A stretch of DNA of 64,000 nucleotides from Ryuthela nishihirai (Eukaryota; Arthropoda; Arachnida; Araneae; Heptathelidae): the NCBI GenBank assembly GCA_038380435.1, contig JAWZYU010000028.1, positions 20,816,201-20,880,200 of the forward strand, written 5' to 3'. Made by a program: the position numbers and the translations under genes. Position 1 is the first letter of the stretch; every line of letters starts with the position of its first letter. The notes beneath the pieces are model-generated. The model was given only the letters and a program-made list of their open reading frames with translations. It was not told the DNA's origin and did not search any database. This document shows, one piece after another, positions 12,122-23,984 of the stretch.

Positions 12122-12511
12122 GGTTGGTTGGGTTGTTTTAGCTCTGAGCGGCACTTTTTTGCACACCATGGGCTTAATGGCCAGGTCACAAGGACCCCGA
12201 AGGCTCAGAGAAGGTTGGGGGAGAGGACCCACTGGAACAGCTGTTGGGAGACAGATGGTAGCCTCGCGTCAAGGCCATCCAGCGTGTTCTTTAACGTGCA
12301 CAGGGTATGGCTCTCCCGTACACGGGCCACGGCTTAACGTCCCTTCCGACGGACGGCGACCTTTCCAAGCCCATCGGTGTCTCCTACTGACCGTGGGCAG
12401 GGCGGGAAATTTTGCGGAGATAAACCTCAACGCTGACCCAGCTGGGACTCGAACCTGGGTACTACAGATTACGAGCCTGGCGCGCTACCGACTGAGCCAT
12501 CCCCGCCCCCA
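12122..12511 (-). mobile_element. SINE-A (antisense), full length
   Basis: Near-consensus copy, head at right (GCGCGCTACCGACTGAGCCA). Confidence 0.9.
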
Positions 12512-12818
12512 CTTTGGTTGGATCTCTGTAGATGAGAGATCGCAAAGAGTGTTTTTTTTTAATGTTGAATTAGTTGCCACAAAGGAAGTTTGATTACACT
12601 TGTATATCCGGCAGTTGACCTTTCTACACCCGGTCAGCTTCAAATTTTACCTTACGTGCCAGGCCACTGGACACATCTGCGTTTGCGACCCTGTCGTAGA
12701 TCTAGGTGGCTTAATGCTATGCATATTACATGTGTTGATCTGTATATTAAACATTCAGCTTATCGTCATGTTAAGCAAAAATATAAAACTCTCCCTTTCA
12801 TTTTTTTTCTTCAACGTA

Positions 12819-13032
12819 CAGTTGCTCAAAAAAATATCCGAACACTATGGTTGATTACAGAATTCAGAAAAAATATCTGGCAAAGATTTTTTAGAAATTA
12901 GTGATCTGGCAACTTTCATGTCACGTGACACGAAGGTTGCCAGATCACTAATTTCTAAAAAAAATCGTTGCCAGATATTTTTTCTGAATTCTGTAATCAA
13001 CCATAGTGTTCGGATACTTTTTTGAGCGACTG
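12819..13032. mobile_element. Tc1-like palindromic MITE, complete
   Basis: 214 bp, TA target duplication at 12817 and 13033. The perfect centre TGTCACGTGACA suggests formation by head-to-head fusion of transposon ends. Confidence 0.88.
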
Positions 13033-13034
13033 TA

Positions 13035-13929
13035 CGCGAAAAAACGATATTTCACTCTGGTTTAAGTAAACCATTTTTCTGTATATGTGTAGTGTGCTGT
13101 TTTTAAAAGAAAGGTTCTTTCACTTGATTAAATAAACGAAAGGTTAAATATAAATAATTCTTAGTCTAACTGAAGGTGGCCAGTTTTCCATAAATAAAAA
13201 CAGTGTCCAAAATGTCGATTTTTCTGTTTTTGAAAATTAGAGAAATTTTTTACTGGTGGTACTCATGCGGGTCCGCTGAGGAGGGTGTCACCTCCCACTC
13301 CCTTGGAAATCTCAATATATTAGATTTTTTAAGTTTCAAGAAAACTGAAGGATTACTTTTTCTGTCTTGTATCATGGGGGCTTTACACGATAAATTTCTG
13401 GTTTTCTTCCCAAGAGCTGTTAATTGTTTTTAAAGAATAATATAAATTATGTTTTTAAACGATTGTGTGTTAAACCTCTTTGTCATAATCCCTCCAGAAT
13501 TTTCACATTGTTTATTGAATTTTCCAAAGAAAGAACTTTTTTTGTATTGTTTAAAAAATATTAACTAAAATTGCTATTTTTTGTAACAAATGAGTTGACA
13601 AATAAGACACTAAATAATTTAAATGTATGCTAAGAAACCACGCTCATTACCTAAAAAAAATTATTCCCAAGACCTAAATACAAAGATGCATTAGATACGG
13701 AAGTTGGAAAAAACAACTTTGATTATTGGATTTATTTAGATAATATGCCAGAGTTACTAAAATTGAAGAGAGCTAAGAAATGCAAGAACATTACAGGAAG
13801 CTTTGCTTCCAAAAATGTAATGCGAAGAAAAGAACGGATACAAAATAGGAATCACACTATATTAATTATATAATATTAATTCTAAATCAATATAAATACA
13901 TTTTTATCAATTTTTAGACCTTCATGTTT
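13035..13929. other. Unique AT-rich DNA
   Basis: Nothing recognised; a 76-codon frame at 13203-13433 is unsupported. Confidence 0.5.
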
Positions 13930-13937
13930 ATCTAGAA

Positions 13938-14200
13938 CAGCGCTGTCCAACTTGTGGCCCGCAAACAAAATCAAGTTTTTACTCGAAATTTTAAATAAAT
14001 ATCTGCAATCCACCTTATAATTTTTTGTCAACTATATATTACTTTACTTGATATGCAATCTTCAACTTACTATTTGCAATTATTATTGCACATGAACTGA
14101 CTTTTCAATTACCTATCCTGTTCTATTCTTATTTTTTTGGGTCGCAAAATATTGGCGAAAAAAAAATGACCCGCGGTCTTAGAGAAGTTGGACAACACTG
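13938..14200. mobile_element. hAT-type MITE with 8-bp target duplication
   Basis: 263 bp, ends CAGCGCTGTCCAACTTGTGG and AGAAGTTGGACAACACTG, flanked by ATCTAGAA at 13930-13937 and 14201-14208. No coding capacity. Confidence 0.92.
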
Positions 14201-14208
14201 ATCTAGAA

Positions 14209-16106
14209 GAAAAACACGGAAGTCATAAAAGCTCAAACTGTGATCGGCATGAAAACGTAATTAAGTAGCTCAGTTATATAATACTCTGAAAATACAATGC
14301 TTTCGTTCACGTTCTTTCAGTTTCCTGACAACTTCAGATTTATAAATGCACGCCAATTTGCATGAAATAAGAAAACAATCCTAACGTAAATGTCCTCGCT
14401 GAATCCGCCTTAAAAACCTGTCAAGGTGCGAAGGTCGCGCCCCGCCCTTGGGTGGAGGGAGGTTTAGCTAAACAGCTGTTCTCCGCTCCTGAGAATTTTT
14501 TCCGCCTCGAATCGTAGTTCCCAAAAGCAGCAAAATACTGCGAGGAATGTTTAACTAAAAACTCGTTCTACATATCCTAAATGCAAAGTATCGATTTATT
14601 ATCGTTGCATTTCTTAGCTCTATTTAAAATCACACAAAGTGTTGCGATTTTTTCCTGACTTTTGAGAGATCTGCAAGAAAAAGGAATTAAAATCCTGGAA
14701 TAAGCGGAATTAAACTGACAGTTGAAAATGGAATTTTGGCTTTTCAAAAAACGACTTTTAGGTAATTTAATAAAAAAGAGACATGCCATAAAATAAAGTA
14801 ACGCAAATCTTACTTGTAAAGGTTTGTACCCTGTCAATAAACAAAAGAAAATTGTTGGTGCCTTTTGAGGTGCATTCATTACAAATCTCCGAAATTTTCA
14901 TTTATGTCTTTTATTGAAAAGTCAATTTTTCTTATAACGTTAAAATGGACTATATTACAACAATTTTTAAAACTTTATTACAATAATAAAAAAATACCCC
15001 CTCAAGCAGCTGCTTGCCACAGAGGTCTGACAGGAGCCTGTCAGTTTATATGCCACAGTAGAAGATCTGAGAGGATGGCAGGACATCAGCAGAAAACAAC
15101 AGGAACATCCATGCCTTACCCGGGGCTCGAACCCAGGTTCCGTAGATCAGTAGCCATTACAACGAAATTTTTAAACTACTGGTAGCACTGAAGGTTATTG
15201 CTTCGCATTACTCTAAAACAACTCTTGAAATGTTTATATTCGAAAAAAAAATCGAATCTGGAATCATTTTGAAATCAATCTATCTTAAATGGGAAAATAA
15301 TCTGGAATTGAATAAAACTATCCAAAAGACTTCAGCGCAGATGAATTATTTCGGCGACCTATTTCCCACAGCAGAAATCATCTCTCTTGCTATTGCCTAA
15401 TCCAGGAAGGGATATCATCCTTTGCCGTAAGAAGACAAAAATCATCATTTTCTAAACGTTTCGTTAAATTTAAGTGTTCGAAAATTTATAAATGCTGATA
15501 ACTCTGTTATTCTATTATTTGCCTAAGATAGCAATGAGTTGTGGAATAACTGATCTCAAGCAATTTCATTTATTTATGCAAATAACTTAAAGCTGAAGTC
15601 CTTGAAGTGTCTTGTCCACCCAGACCAATCTGCCAATTCTCAGTGAAACTGTTGAATGAGAGAAGTCTGCGAAGCGCAACAGAGCAACAACATAAAAAAA
15701 TACTACGTTATGCCAGTGTTAAAAAAAGAAATCAAATGTAACAAATGACCGTCATACGACTTTGAAAAAATGTTTTGAAATATTTCTGTAACTGCGACTT
15801 AAAACTAACAATTTTTTTTCTCTTTTACCTCTCAAACGATTGAAGGTAAACGAATTATCTCAGTAATTGAAGATTCTCGTTCAGCTTTAAGCCTGAGACG
15901 TAATTTTCTGTAAAGAATTCATCAGGATAAACAGAAATGCCGAAAGGTCGTGTAATAGAATAAAAAAAGCCTGCTTAGACGCGGTTATTCAATATGCATG
16001 TCTAACAGACAAATACAAAAAGTAAAACAGATCACTTTGGATTTTGGTCAGCCAATGATTTCCTGATTAAAGACTACAGTGAAAATAAATCTTGACGCCA
16101 GGACAG
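14209..16106. other. Unique AT-rich DNA around a SINE-B
   Basis: Apart from the SINE-B at 14996-15165, no gene or repeat recognised. A small GC-rich patch lies at 14420-14500. Confidence 0.45.
14996..15165 (-). mobile_element. SINE-B (antisense)
   Basis: ACCCCCTCAAGCAGCTGCTT at left, head-side CGAACCCAGG and GATCAGTAGCC at right. Confidence 0.85.
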
Positions 16107-18655
16107 AGAGGTAAACTTTTCATCTGAGAATGTTTCCTTTCCCAATTCATCTGAGAATGTTTCCCTTCCCAGTTCATCTGAGAATGTTTCCCTTCCCAAT
16201 TCATCTGAGAATGTTTCCCTTCCCAATTCATCTGAGAATGTTTCCCTTCCCAATTCATCTGAGAATGTTTCCGTAATTCATCTTAGAATGTTTCCGTAAT
16301 TCATCTGAGAATGTTTCCCTTCCCAATTCATCTGAGAATGTTTCCGTAATTCATCTGAGAATGTTTCCCTTCCCAATTCATCTGAGAATGTTTCCGTAAT
16401 TCATCTGAGAATGTTTCCCTTCCCAATTCATCTGAGAATGTTTCCCTTCCCAATTCATCTGAGAATGTTTCCCTTCCCAATTCATCTGAGAATGTTTCCG
16501 TAATTCATCTGAGAATGTTTCCCTTCCCAATTCATCTGAGAATGTTTCCCTTCCCAATTCATCTGAGAATGTTTCCCTCCCCAATTCATCTGAGAATGTT
16601 TCCCTTCCCAATTCATCTGAGAATGTTTCCGTAATTCATCTGAGAATGTTTCCCTTCCCAATTCATCTGAGAATGTCTCCCTTCCCAATTCATCTGAGAA
16701 TGTTTCCCTTCCCAATTCATCTGAGAATGTTTCCGTAATTCATCTGAGAATGTTTCCCTTCCCAATTCATCTGAGAATGTTTCCCTTCCCAATTCATCTG
16801 AGAATGTTTCCCTTCCCAATTCATCTGAGAATGTTTCCGTAATTCATCTGAGAATGTTTCCCTTCCCAATTCATCTGAGAATGTTTCCCTTCCCAATTCA
16901 TCTGAGAATGTTTCCCTTCCCAATTCATCTGAGAATGTTTCCGTAATTCATCTGAGAATGTTTCCCTTCCCAATTCATCTGAGAATGTTTCCGTAATTCA
17001 TCTGAGAATGTTTCCCTTCCCAATTCATCTGAGAATGTTTCCCTTCCCAATTCATCTGAGAATGTTTCCCTTCCCAATTCATCTGAGAATGTTTCCGTAA
17101 TTCATCTGAGAATGTTTCCCTTCTTAATTCATCTGAGAATGTTTCCCTTCCCAATTCATCTGAGAATGTTTCCGTAATTCATCTGAGAATGTTTCCCTTC
17201 CCAATTCATCTGAGAATGTTTCCGTAATTCATCTGAGAATGTTTCCCTTCCCAATTCATCTGAGAATGTTTCCGTAATTCATCTGAGAATGTTTCCCTTC
17301 CCAATTCATCTGAGAATGTTTCCCTTCCCAATTCATCTGAGAATGTTTCCCTTCCCAATTCATCTGAGAATGTTTCCGTAATTCATCTGAGAATGTTTCC
17401 CTTCCCAATTCATCTGAGAATGTTTCCCTTCCCAATTCATCTGAGAATGTTTCCCTTCCCAATTCATCTGAGAATGTTTCCGTAATTCATCTGAGAATGT
17501 TTCCCTTCCCAATTCATCTGAGAATGTTTCCGTAATTCATCTGAGAATGTTTCCCTTCCCAATTCATCTGAGAATGTTTCCGCAATTCATCTGAGAATGT
17601 CTCCCTTCCCAATTCATCTGAGAATGTTTCCCTTCCCAATTCATCTGAGAATGTTTCCGTAATTCATCTGAGAATGTTTCCCTTCCCAATTCATCTGAGA
17701 ATGTTTCCGTAATTCATCTGAGAATGTTTCCCTTCCCAATTCATCTGAGAATGTTTCCCTTCCCAATTCACCTGAGAATGTTTCCCTTCCCAATTCATCT
17801 GAGAATGTTTCCGTAATTCATCTGAGAATGTTTCCCTTCTTAATTCATCTGAGAATGTTTCCCTTCCCAATTCATCTGAGAATGTTTCCGTAATTCATCT
17901 GAGAATGTTTCCCTTCCCAATTCATCTGAGAATGTTTCCGTAATTCATCTGAGAATGTTTCCCTTCCCAATTCATCTGAGAATGTTTCCGTAATTCATCT
18001 GAGAATGTTTCCCTTCCCAATTCATCTGAGAATGTCTCCCTTCCCAATTCATCTGAGAATGTTTCCCTTCCCAATTCATCTGAGAATGTTTCCCTTCCCA
18101 ATTCATCTGAGAATGTTTCCGTAATTCATCTGAGAATGTTTCCCTTCCCAATTCATCTGAGAATGTTTCCCTTCCCAATTCATCTGAGAATGTTTCCCTT
18201 CCCAATTTATCTGAGAATGTTTCCGTAATTCATCTGAGAATGTTTCCCTTCCCAATTCATCTGAGAATGTTTCCCTTCCCAATTCATCTGAGAATGTTTC
18301 CGTAATTCATCTGAGAATGTTTCCCTTCCCAATTCATCTGAGAATGTTTCCGTAATTCATCTGAGAATGTTTCCCTTCCCAATTCATCTGAGAATGTTTC
18401 CGCAATTCATCTGAGAATGTCTCCCTTCCCAATTCATCTGAGAATGTTTCCCTTCCCAATTCATCTGAGAATGTTTCCGTAATTCATCTGAGAATGTTTC
18501 CCTTCCCAATTCATCTGAGAATGTTTCCGTAATTCACCTGAGAATGTTTCCCTTCCCAATTCATCTGAGAATGTCTCCCTTCCCAATTCATCTGAGAATG
18601 TTTCCCTTCCCAATTTATCTGAGAATGTTTCCCTTCCCAATTCATGGCACATTAA
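16107..18655. repeat. 2.5-kb minisatellite of mixed 27- and 23-bp units
   Basis: All units share AATTCATCTGAGAATGTTTC; long units end CCTTCCC (27 bp) and short ones CGT (23 bp). They are arranged in recurring blocks, commonly three long plus one short (104 bp) or one long plus one short (50 bp). About 100 units. Open frames across it are shadows of the repeat. Confidence 0.96.
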
Positions 18656-19045
18656 CTCTTTTTCACGGTTTTGGAAGTGATTTTGTGTTCGATTCACCTC
18701 GATACGATTCGCTGTTAATTAGTCTTACTTTCTGTTAACAGAGTGACAAAATTTCGAAATATATTTTTCACCATTATCCAATATCACTTATTGAGAGAAA
18801 TTATTTGCGTTTTAAAAGAAAATGAAAAGTTGAGGTGTTTAAAAGAAGACATATTTAAAAGAACTAGAAAATTTTAGCTCATAAATCATTATTAAATATT
18901 GCCGTTAGAAGTAGAAGCCAACGAAAAACCTCTTATCGTTTTTTTTTTAAATACCACCGACGAATTTACAAAATTAAATATTTCTAATAATTCCCAACCT
19001 AGAGGAGAAGTTTGAAAATTATAGGGGATGTCTGTGAGTGTCAAT

Positions 19046-19340
19046 AGGTGGGCCCGTGGCCGAGTGGTTAGCGCGCTCGGCTACTAATCTAAGAGACCTG
19101 GTTCGAGCTCCGGGTACGGCATGGATGTATGTGTCGTTTTCTGCTGAGGTCCTGCCATCCTCACAGACCTTCTACTATGGCATATAAACTGACAGGTTCC
19201 TGCCAGACCTCTGTGGCAAGCAGCTGATTGAATGTTTTTTTTAAATTACCCCTCAAGCAGCTGCTTGCCCAAAAGGTCTGATAAAGGTCCTCAGTTTAAT
19301 ACGTCATAGAGAGGATCTATGATGAAGAAGAGAGTTTAGA
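19046..19340 (+). mobile_element. SINE-B (+) followed by an antisense SINE-B fragment
   Basis: A full + copy 19046-19235 (GGCCGAGTGGTTAGCGCGCT) is followed at 19249-19340 by an antisense partial copy, head-to-head at their tails. Confidence 0.83.
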
Positions 19341-19371
19341 ATAAAAGAAGCATCTGCATCTTTTCCAGGTA

Positions 19372-19547
19372 CAGTCGCTCAAAAAAGTATCCGAACGCTA
19401 TGGTTGATTACAGAATTCAGGAAAAATATCTGGCAGCGATTTTTTTAGAAATTAGTGATCTGGCAACCTTCGTGTCACGTGACATTATTCTGCATTTTAT
19501 TTATTCTGTAATCAACCATAGTGTTCGGATACTTTTTTGAGCGACTG
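19372..19547. mobile_element. Tc1-like palindromic MITE with central deletion
   Basis: 176 bp with TA on both sides; the right arm is shortened around the centre (TGACATTATTCTGC). Confidence 0.83.
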
Positions 19548-20071
19548 TACCTTTCATCGGCAACCATTCGACCACCATGACGGTTCGACGAGGTGAAAAA
19601 CGTTACATTATAGCCTCATAAATTCTTTAAATTTGCCAACAGTAATGTACAGTGTCAAATCAATAATATGCACAATATTAGTTATATCAATCTGAATTTT
19701 TTACAGTGAGAAATATTTAGTCCCCTTATGATCCTGGAATTATTCCTGTCAATGCCCATTCGAATGATCCATCTGCTCCTCCCAGAAAGGATAAATTGTT
19801 GGAAAAAGAAAACAATAAATCAGTCTATTGGAAATATTGTTGCAATTTTCTTTCACTCTATGATTAAGGTTTGTGAATTCTTTCTTCTTATTGCATGACA
19901 ATTGAAAGGTCTCTACAAAATCTTTAAATAATGAGAAATCATTAAAGAAATTTTTTACTGATGAGAAATCGTTATTTTTGACCCAAAATCTACTCTATTT
20001 TTCCCACACAATTTTTCTTACAAGGTTTGTGATCTCGCATATTTGTCGCAAGTTCTACTTTCTCAAGCCCA
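19548..20071. other. Unique AT-rich DNA
   Basis: Nothing recognised. Confidence 0.5.
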
Positions 20072-21117
20072 TCGAGGCGGGGATGTCAGTCGGTAGCGCG
20101 CCAGGTTCGTAATCTGTAGTTCCCAGGTTCGAGTCCCAGCTGGGTCAGCGTTGAGATTTATCTCCGCAAAATTCCCCGCCCTACCCACGGTCAGTAGGGG
20201 ACAGCGATGGGCTTGGAAAGGCCGCTGTCCGTCGGATAAAACGTTAAGCCGTAGCCCCGTATGCGGGAGACGTTAAAGAACACGGTGGATGGCCTTGACG
20301 GGAGTCTACCATCTGTCTCCCAACAGCTGTTTCAGTGGGTCCCCTCCTCCAACCTTCTCTGAGCCTTCGGGGTCCATGTGACCTGGCCATTTAGCACATG
20401 GTGTGTAAAAACGTGCCACTCAAAGATAAAACAATCCAATGTTAAAGAGCACGCTGGATGGCCTTGACGGGAGTCTACCATCTGTCTCCCAACAGCTGTT
20501 TCAGTGGGTCCCCAACCTTCTCCGAGCCGTCGGGGTCCTTGTGACCTGGCCATTTAGCACATGGTGTGTAAAAACGTGCCACTCAGAGATAAAATAATCC
20601 AATGTTAAAGAGCACGCTGGATGGCCTTGACGGGAGTCTACCATCTGTCTCCCAACAGCTGTTTCAGTGGGTCCCCTCCTCCAACCTTCTCTGAGCCTTC
20701 GGGGTCCTTGTGACCTGGCCATTTAGCACATGGTGTGTAAAAACGTGCCACTCAGAGATAAAATAATCCAATGTTAAAGAGCACGCTGGATGGCCTTGAC
20801 GGGAGTCTACCATCTGTCTCCCAACAGCTGTTTCAGTGGGTCCCCTCCTCCAACCTTCTCTGAGCCTTCGGGGTCCTTGTGACCTGGCCATTTAGCACAT
20901 GGTGTGTAAAAACGTGCCACTCAGAGATAAAATAATCCAATGTTAAAGAGCACGCTGGATGGCCTTGACGGGAGTCTACCATCTGTCTCCCAACAGCTGT
21001 TTCAGTGGGTCCCCTCCCCCAACCTTCTCTGAGCCTACGGGATCCTTGTGACCTGGCAATTTAGCACATGGTGTGCAAAAAAGTGCCGCTCAGAGGCAAA
21101 ACAACCCAACCCAACTC
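20072..21117 (+). mobile_element. SINE-A with tandemly amplified 3' body
   Basis: Head and first body at 20075-20438, then four more copies of the 3' half as a 163-170-bp tandem unit starting at 20439, 20602, 20772 and 20940. Each unit begins ATGTTAAAGAGCACGCTGGA and ends near ATAAAATAATCC. Units share private changes, so they were amplified locally rather than inserted separately. Confidence 0.9.
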
Positions 21118-21258
21118 AAGCCCATCAATTCATTATTATCAAATGTTCACTTAATTTTAGTCTATGTCCGTCACAGAAATTTAAAACGTTCAAATTATAA
21201 GAAATGATCTCTTGTTAACCCAACAATCAATGAATTCTCACTGCAGAGCCACAATATT

Positions 21259-21708
21259 ATGCGATGTCTGGAAGATCGAAGTTTCTACTCACTTTTCTAC
21301 TCCGCAGTCGGAGCTCGTCTCCCACCAAATCTCCGTCGAGTCTTCAAGCGCACATGGCACAGTTCCTTGACTGCTGCTGTGACGCGTTATTATTCCTCGG
21401 TCGTCCAAGCAGCACCTCCTGAGTCCCGTTACCACCCTATATCGACTCTGCACGGCTACGAGCACGAGCTACTTCGCGAGCATCCAGCGCAGAGCAGCGT
21501 CCTCTTTCCTCGAACCTCCGTCGGTTCTGCTCGTCCATCCATTCTGCCTTCGCCGGGCCTCAGAAACGTCACCGTGACGTCACCCCACGCACGAGCAGCC
21601 TTCCTAAAGTGCGCGTGCTCGCGGTTGTGGCCCACTTTTTCCAAGTCTTGTTGGCATCTTATTTTCCTCGCTTCGCTGATAATGGAACAGCTATTTGATA
21701 TGACGTGA
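21259..21708 (+). other. GC-rich block with a 149-codon open frame, unrecognised
   Basis: The block 21270-21660 is clearly more GC- and CpG-rich than its neighbours and holds an open + frame from ATG 21259. The predicted product has no recognisable domain and low-complexity Ser/Arg/Pro composition. It could be a host promoter-type CpG block, an exon or an unknown repeat. Confidence 0.25.
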
Positions 21709-22259
21709 GAGTCCCTTTTTTTCCCCTATAATTTTTCTGTAGCGATAGGGAACCCGAGCAGCCCGGCCAGACAGGTAGCCGAGGAATCTGTACATTGGGA
21801 ACAGTAACGCAGGGCGTGTCAGGTATTGCCCACAACCACGGCCCCTTTGCGGTGTGTGCTTCACAGAAGAGGCGGCCTGTCGCTGTCAACGCAATTTCTG
21901 ATCTTGGTCCACAAAAGAAAAGGCGAGTCTCGTAAATCGGAATGTCATTAACGACTCAAAATAAACAGATGTATTGTCACGATTCTGAATTGCAAATTGT
22001 TGCCATAAAATTAGATATCACCTTAAAAGCTTTTCAATGAAAATAGGAAAACTGAAGATGGTGAAGTTCTCATTGTGTATCTTGGAGTTAAACCAATAAA
22101 AAAAAATCCGTGCTATGCCGGGATAAGACGAAATCTGTGCCACAGACAGGTTTTCGAAAGCATCGCGAATTTTCAGCTTCTGAGAGTATTCCTACACAGA
22201 ATCCTCTTAAGAGTATGCGAGGCTACCGATCTCAAACTCAATTCATCTAAATGGCCAAT

Positions 22260-23265
22260 CAGTTAATTTTCGATATATGACAGGGCACATTTTATTTTAA
22301 GAATTATATAGAAGCCCAATCAATTGCTTCTCAATATATGACATGGTGCATTTTATTTTAAGAATGGTGTAGAGACTCAATCAGTTGCTCCTCAATATAT
22401 GACATGGTGCATTTTATTTTAAGAATGATGTAGAGACTCAATCAGTTGCTCCTCAATATATGACATGGTGAGTTTTATTTTAAGAATGATGTAGAGATTC
22501 AATCAGTTGCTCCTCAATATATGACATGGTGCATTTTATTTTAATAATGATGTAGAGACTCAATCAGTTGCTCCTCAATATATGACATGGTGCATTTTAT
22601 TTTAAGAATGATGTAGAGACTCAATCAGTAGTTCCTCAATATATGACATGGTGCATTTTATTTTAAGAATGATGTAGAGACTCAATCAGTTGCTCCTCAA
22701 TATATGACATGGGGCATTTTATTTTAAGAATGATGTAGAGACTCAATCAGTTGCTCCTCAATATATGACATGGGGCATTTTATTTTAAGAATGATGTAGA
22801 GATTCAATCAGTTGCTCCTCAATATATGACATGGTGCATTTTATTTTAAGAATGATGTAGAGACTCAACCAGTTGCTCCTCAATATATGACATGGTGCAT
22901 TTTATTTTAAGAATGATGTAGAGATTCAATCAGTTGCTCCTCAATATATGACATGGTGCATTTTATGTTAAGAATGATGTAGAGACTCAATCAGTTGCTC
23001 CTCAATATATGACATGGTGCATTTTATTTTAAGAATGATGTAGAGACTCAATCAGTTGCTCCTCAATATATGACATGGCGCATTTTATTTTGAGAATGAT
23101 GTAGAGATTCAATCAGTTGCTCCTCAATATATGACATGGCGCATTTTATTTTGAGAATGATGTAGAGATTCAATCAGTTGCTCCTCAATATATGACATGG
23201 TGCATTTTATTTTAAGAATGATGTAGAGACTCAATCAGTTGTTCATCAATATATGACATGGCGCA
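22260..23265. repeat. 61-bp minisatellite, left of the Polinton insertion
   Basis: About 16 head-to-tail units of 61 bp, each containing TTGCTCCTCAATATATGACA and later TTTTATTTTAAGAATGATG. Units at the outer left edge (22260-22380) are diverged; the inner ones are nearly identical. The same array resumes in the same orientation at 41488, so this is host DNA split by the element. Confidence 0.95.
23260..23265. repeat. 6-bp target-site duplication, left copy
   Basis: GGCGCA directly precedes the left TIR and directly follows the right TIR at 41482-41487. Removing the element and one copy restores a continuous minisatellite unit (ATATGACATGGCGCATTTTA), which is a clean empty-site reconstruction. 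Confidence 0.95.
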
Positions 23266-23456
23266 AGTAGTTTATTCACAACCTACCGTTCCCCCTTTGC
23301 ACAGTGCTTTCCCCCCCTATGTCGCAATCGTCCACGTTGCCTTCTTGACTTGGACCCCCTATGTCGCAATCGACCGGAAATTGACCTGTGCTGGGCCACG
23401 CTGTCTTCTGAACTTTGACCCCTATGTCGCAATCGACCGGAAATTGACCCCTACGT
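23266..23456 (+). repeat. Left terminal inverted repeat of the Polinton
   Basis: Bases 23266-23400 (135 bp) are the exact reverse complement of the right end; similarity then decays over the next ~55 bp. Inside is a short motif (CCCTATGTCGCAATCG, usually followed by ACCGGAAATTG) that recurs about four times at irregular spacing. Such subterminal repeats may be integrase- or replication-protein-binding sites; that role is inference. Confidence 0.96.
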
Positions 23457-23529
23457 CACAATCGACCGGAAATTGTCTCGTAATTTTCCAAGTACCTTGT
23501 AAACCCCCCCAAGGTCACGGTTCTGGCTG

Positions 23530-23536
23530 TATATAA
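23530..23536 (+). promoter_or_regulatory. TATA box for the first + strand gene
   Basis: TATATAA lies 41 bases before the ATG at 23577 and just inside the left TIR. Spacing fits a start of transcription near 23560. It could drive the leftmost + strand genes. Confidence 0.55.
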
Positions 23537-23576
23537 CCGCTGAAAAAGGTTTGACATTTATTCTGAGCCACACGTT

Positions 23577-23930
23577 ATGGACGACGACGACAACTTGGAT
23601 TTTGGTCATAATTGGACGAGTGATGTAGACTCCGGCTACGAGAGCGATCCACAACACTTTCGAACGCGTATTCGTCGATTGCTACGTCGACCTGTGATTG
23701 TGCCACCTCCTCCACCGCCACCCCCACCTCCAGCCGTCACTATTAAGATGTTGCCGCGACCTGGGATTGGTGGTCCGATGCTACGGGCTGTTGTCGTGGA
23801 GGACACTACCCCACCACCACCTACAAGACTACGTGGACCGCTGGTGATGAAGCCGCCCGAAACCTGGCCCCCGGGATTACCGCAGAACATCGTTCAGGCT
23901 CTGAGACGTAAACGACAGAGACGTCTGTAG
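23577..23930 (+). CDS. Small acidic/proline-rich accessory protein, unrecognised
   Basis: The product is 117 aa and I do not recognise the family. The N-terminus is acidic (four Asp in the first five residues) and includes DSGYES at residues 18-23, which fits the DSGxxS pattern of beta-TrCP phosphodegrons. The middle has a run of about ten prolines (near residue 43) and a second proline cluster near residue 79. The C-terminus is basic (ALRRKRQRRL) and could be a nuclear signal. It starts at a real ATG just downstream of a TATA box and ends 54 nt before the next ATG. First-gene position, low complexity and lack of obvious fold suggest a lineage-specific accessory or regulatory protein. The degron reading is inference from six residues. 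Confidence 0.6.
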   Translation: MDDDDNLDFGHNWTSDVDSGYESDPQHFRTRIRRLLRRPVIVPPPPPPPPPPAVTIKMLPRPGIGGPMLRAVVVEDTTPPPPTRLRGPLVMKPPETWPPGLPQNIVQALRRKRQRRL

Positions 23931-23984
23931 CCTGTGTGAAGACGTCAAGTGTTTTTGTCTCCAGATACTCGAACTAGTGCAACC

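Noticed and set aside
16067..18738. Repetitive open frames encoding NWEGKHSQM- or ELGRETFSD-type repeats
   Set aside because: By-products of the 27-bp unit; the 23-bp units break frame every 50-104 bp.
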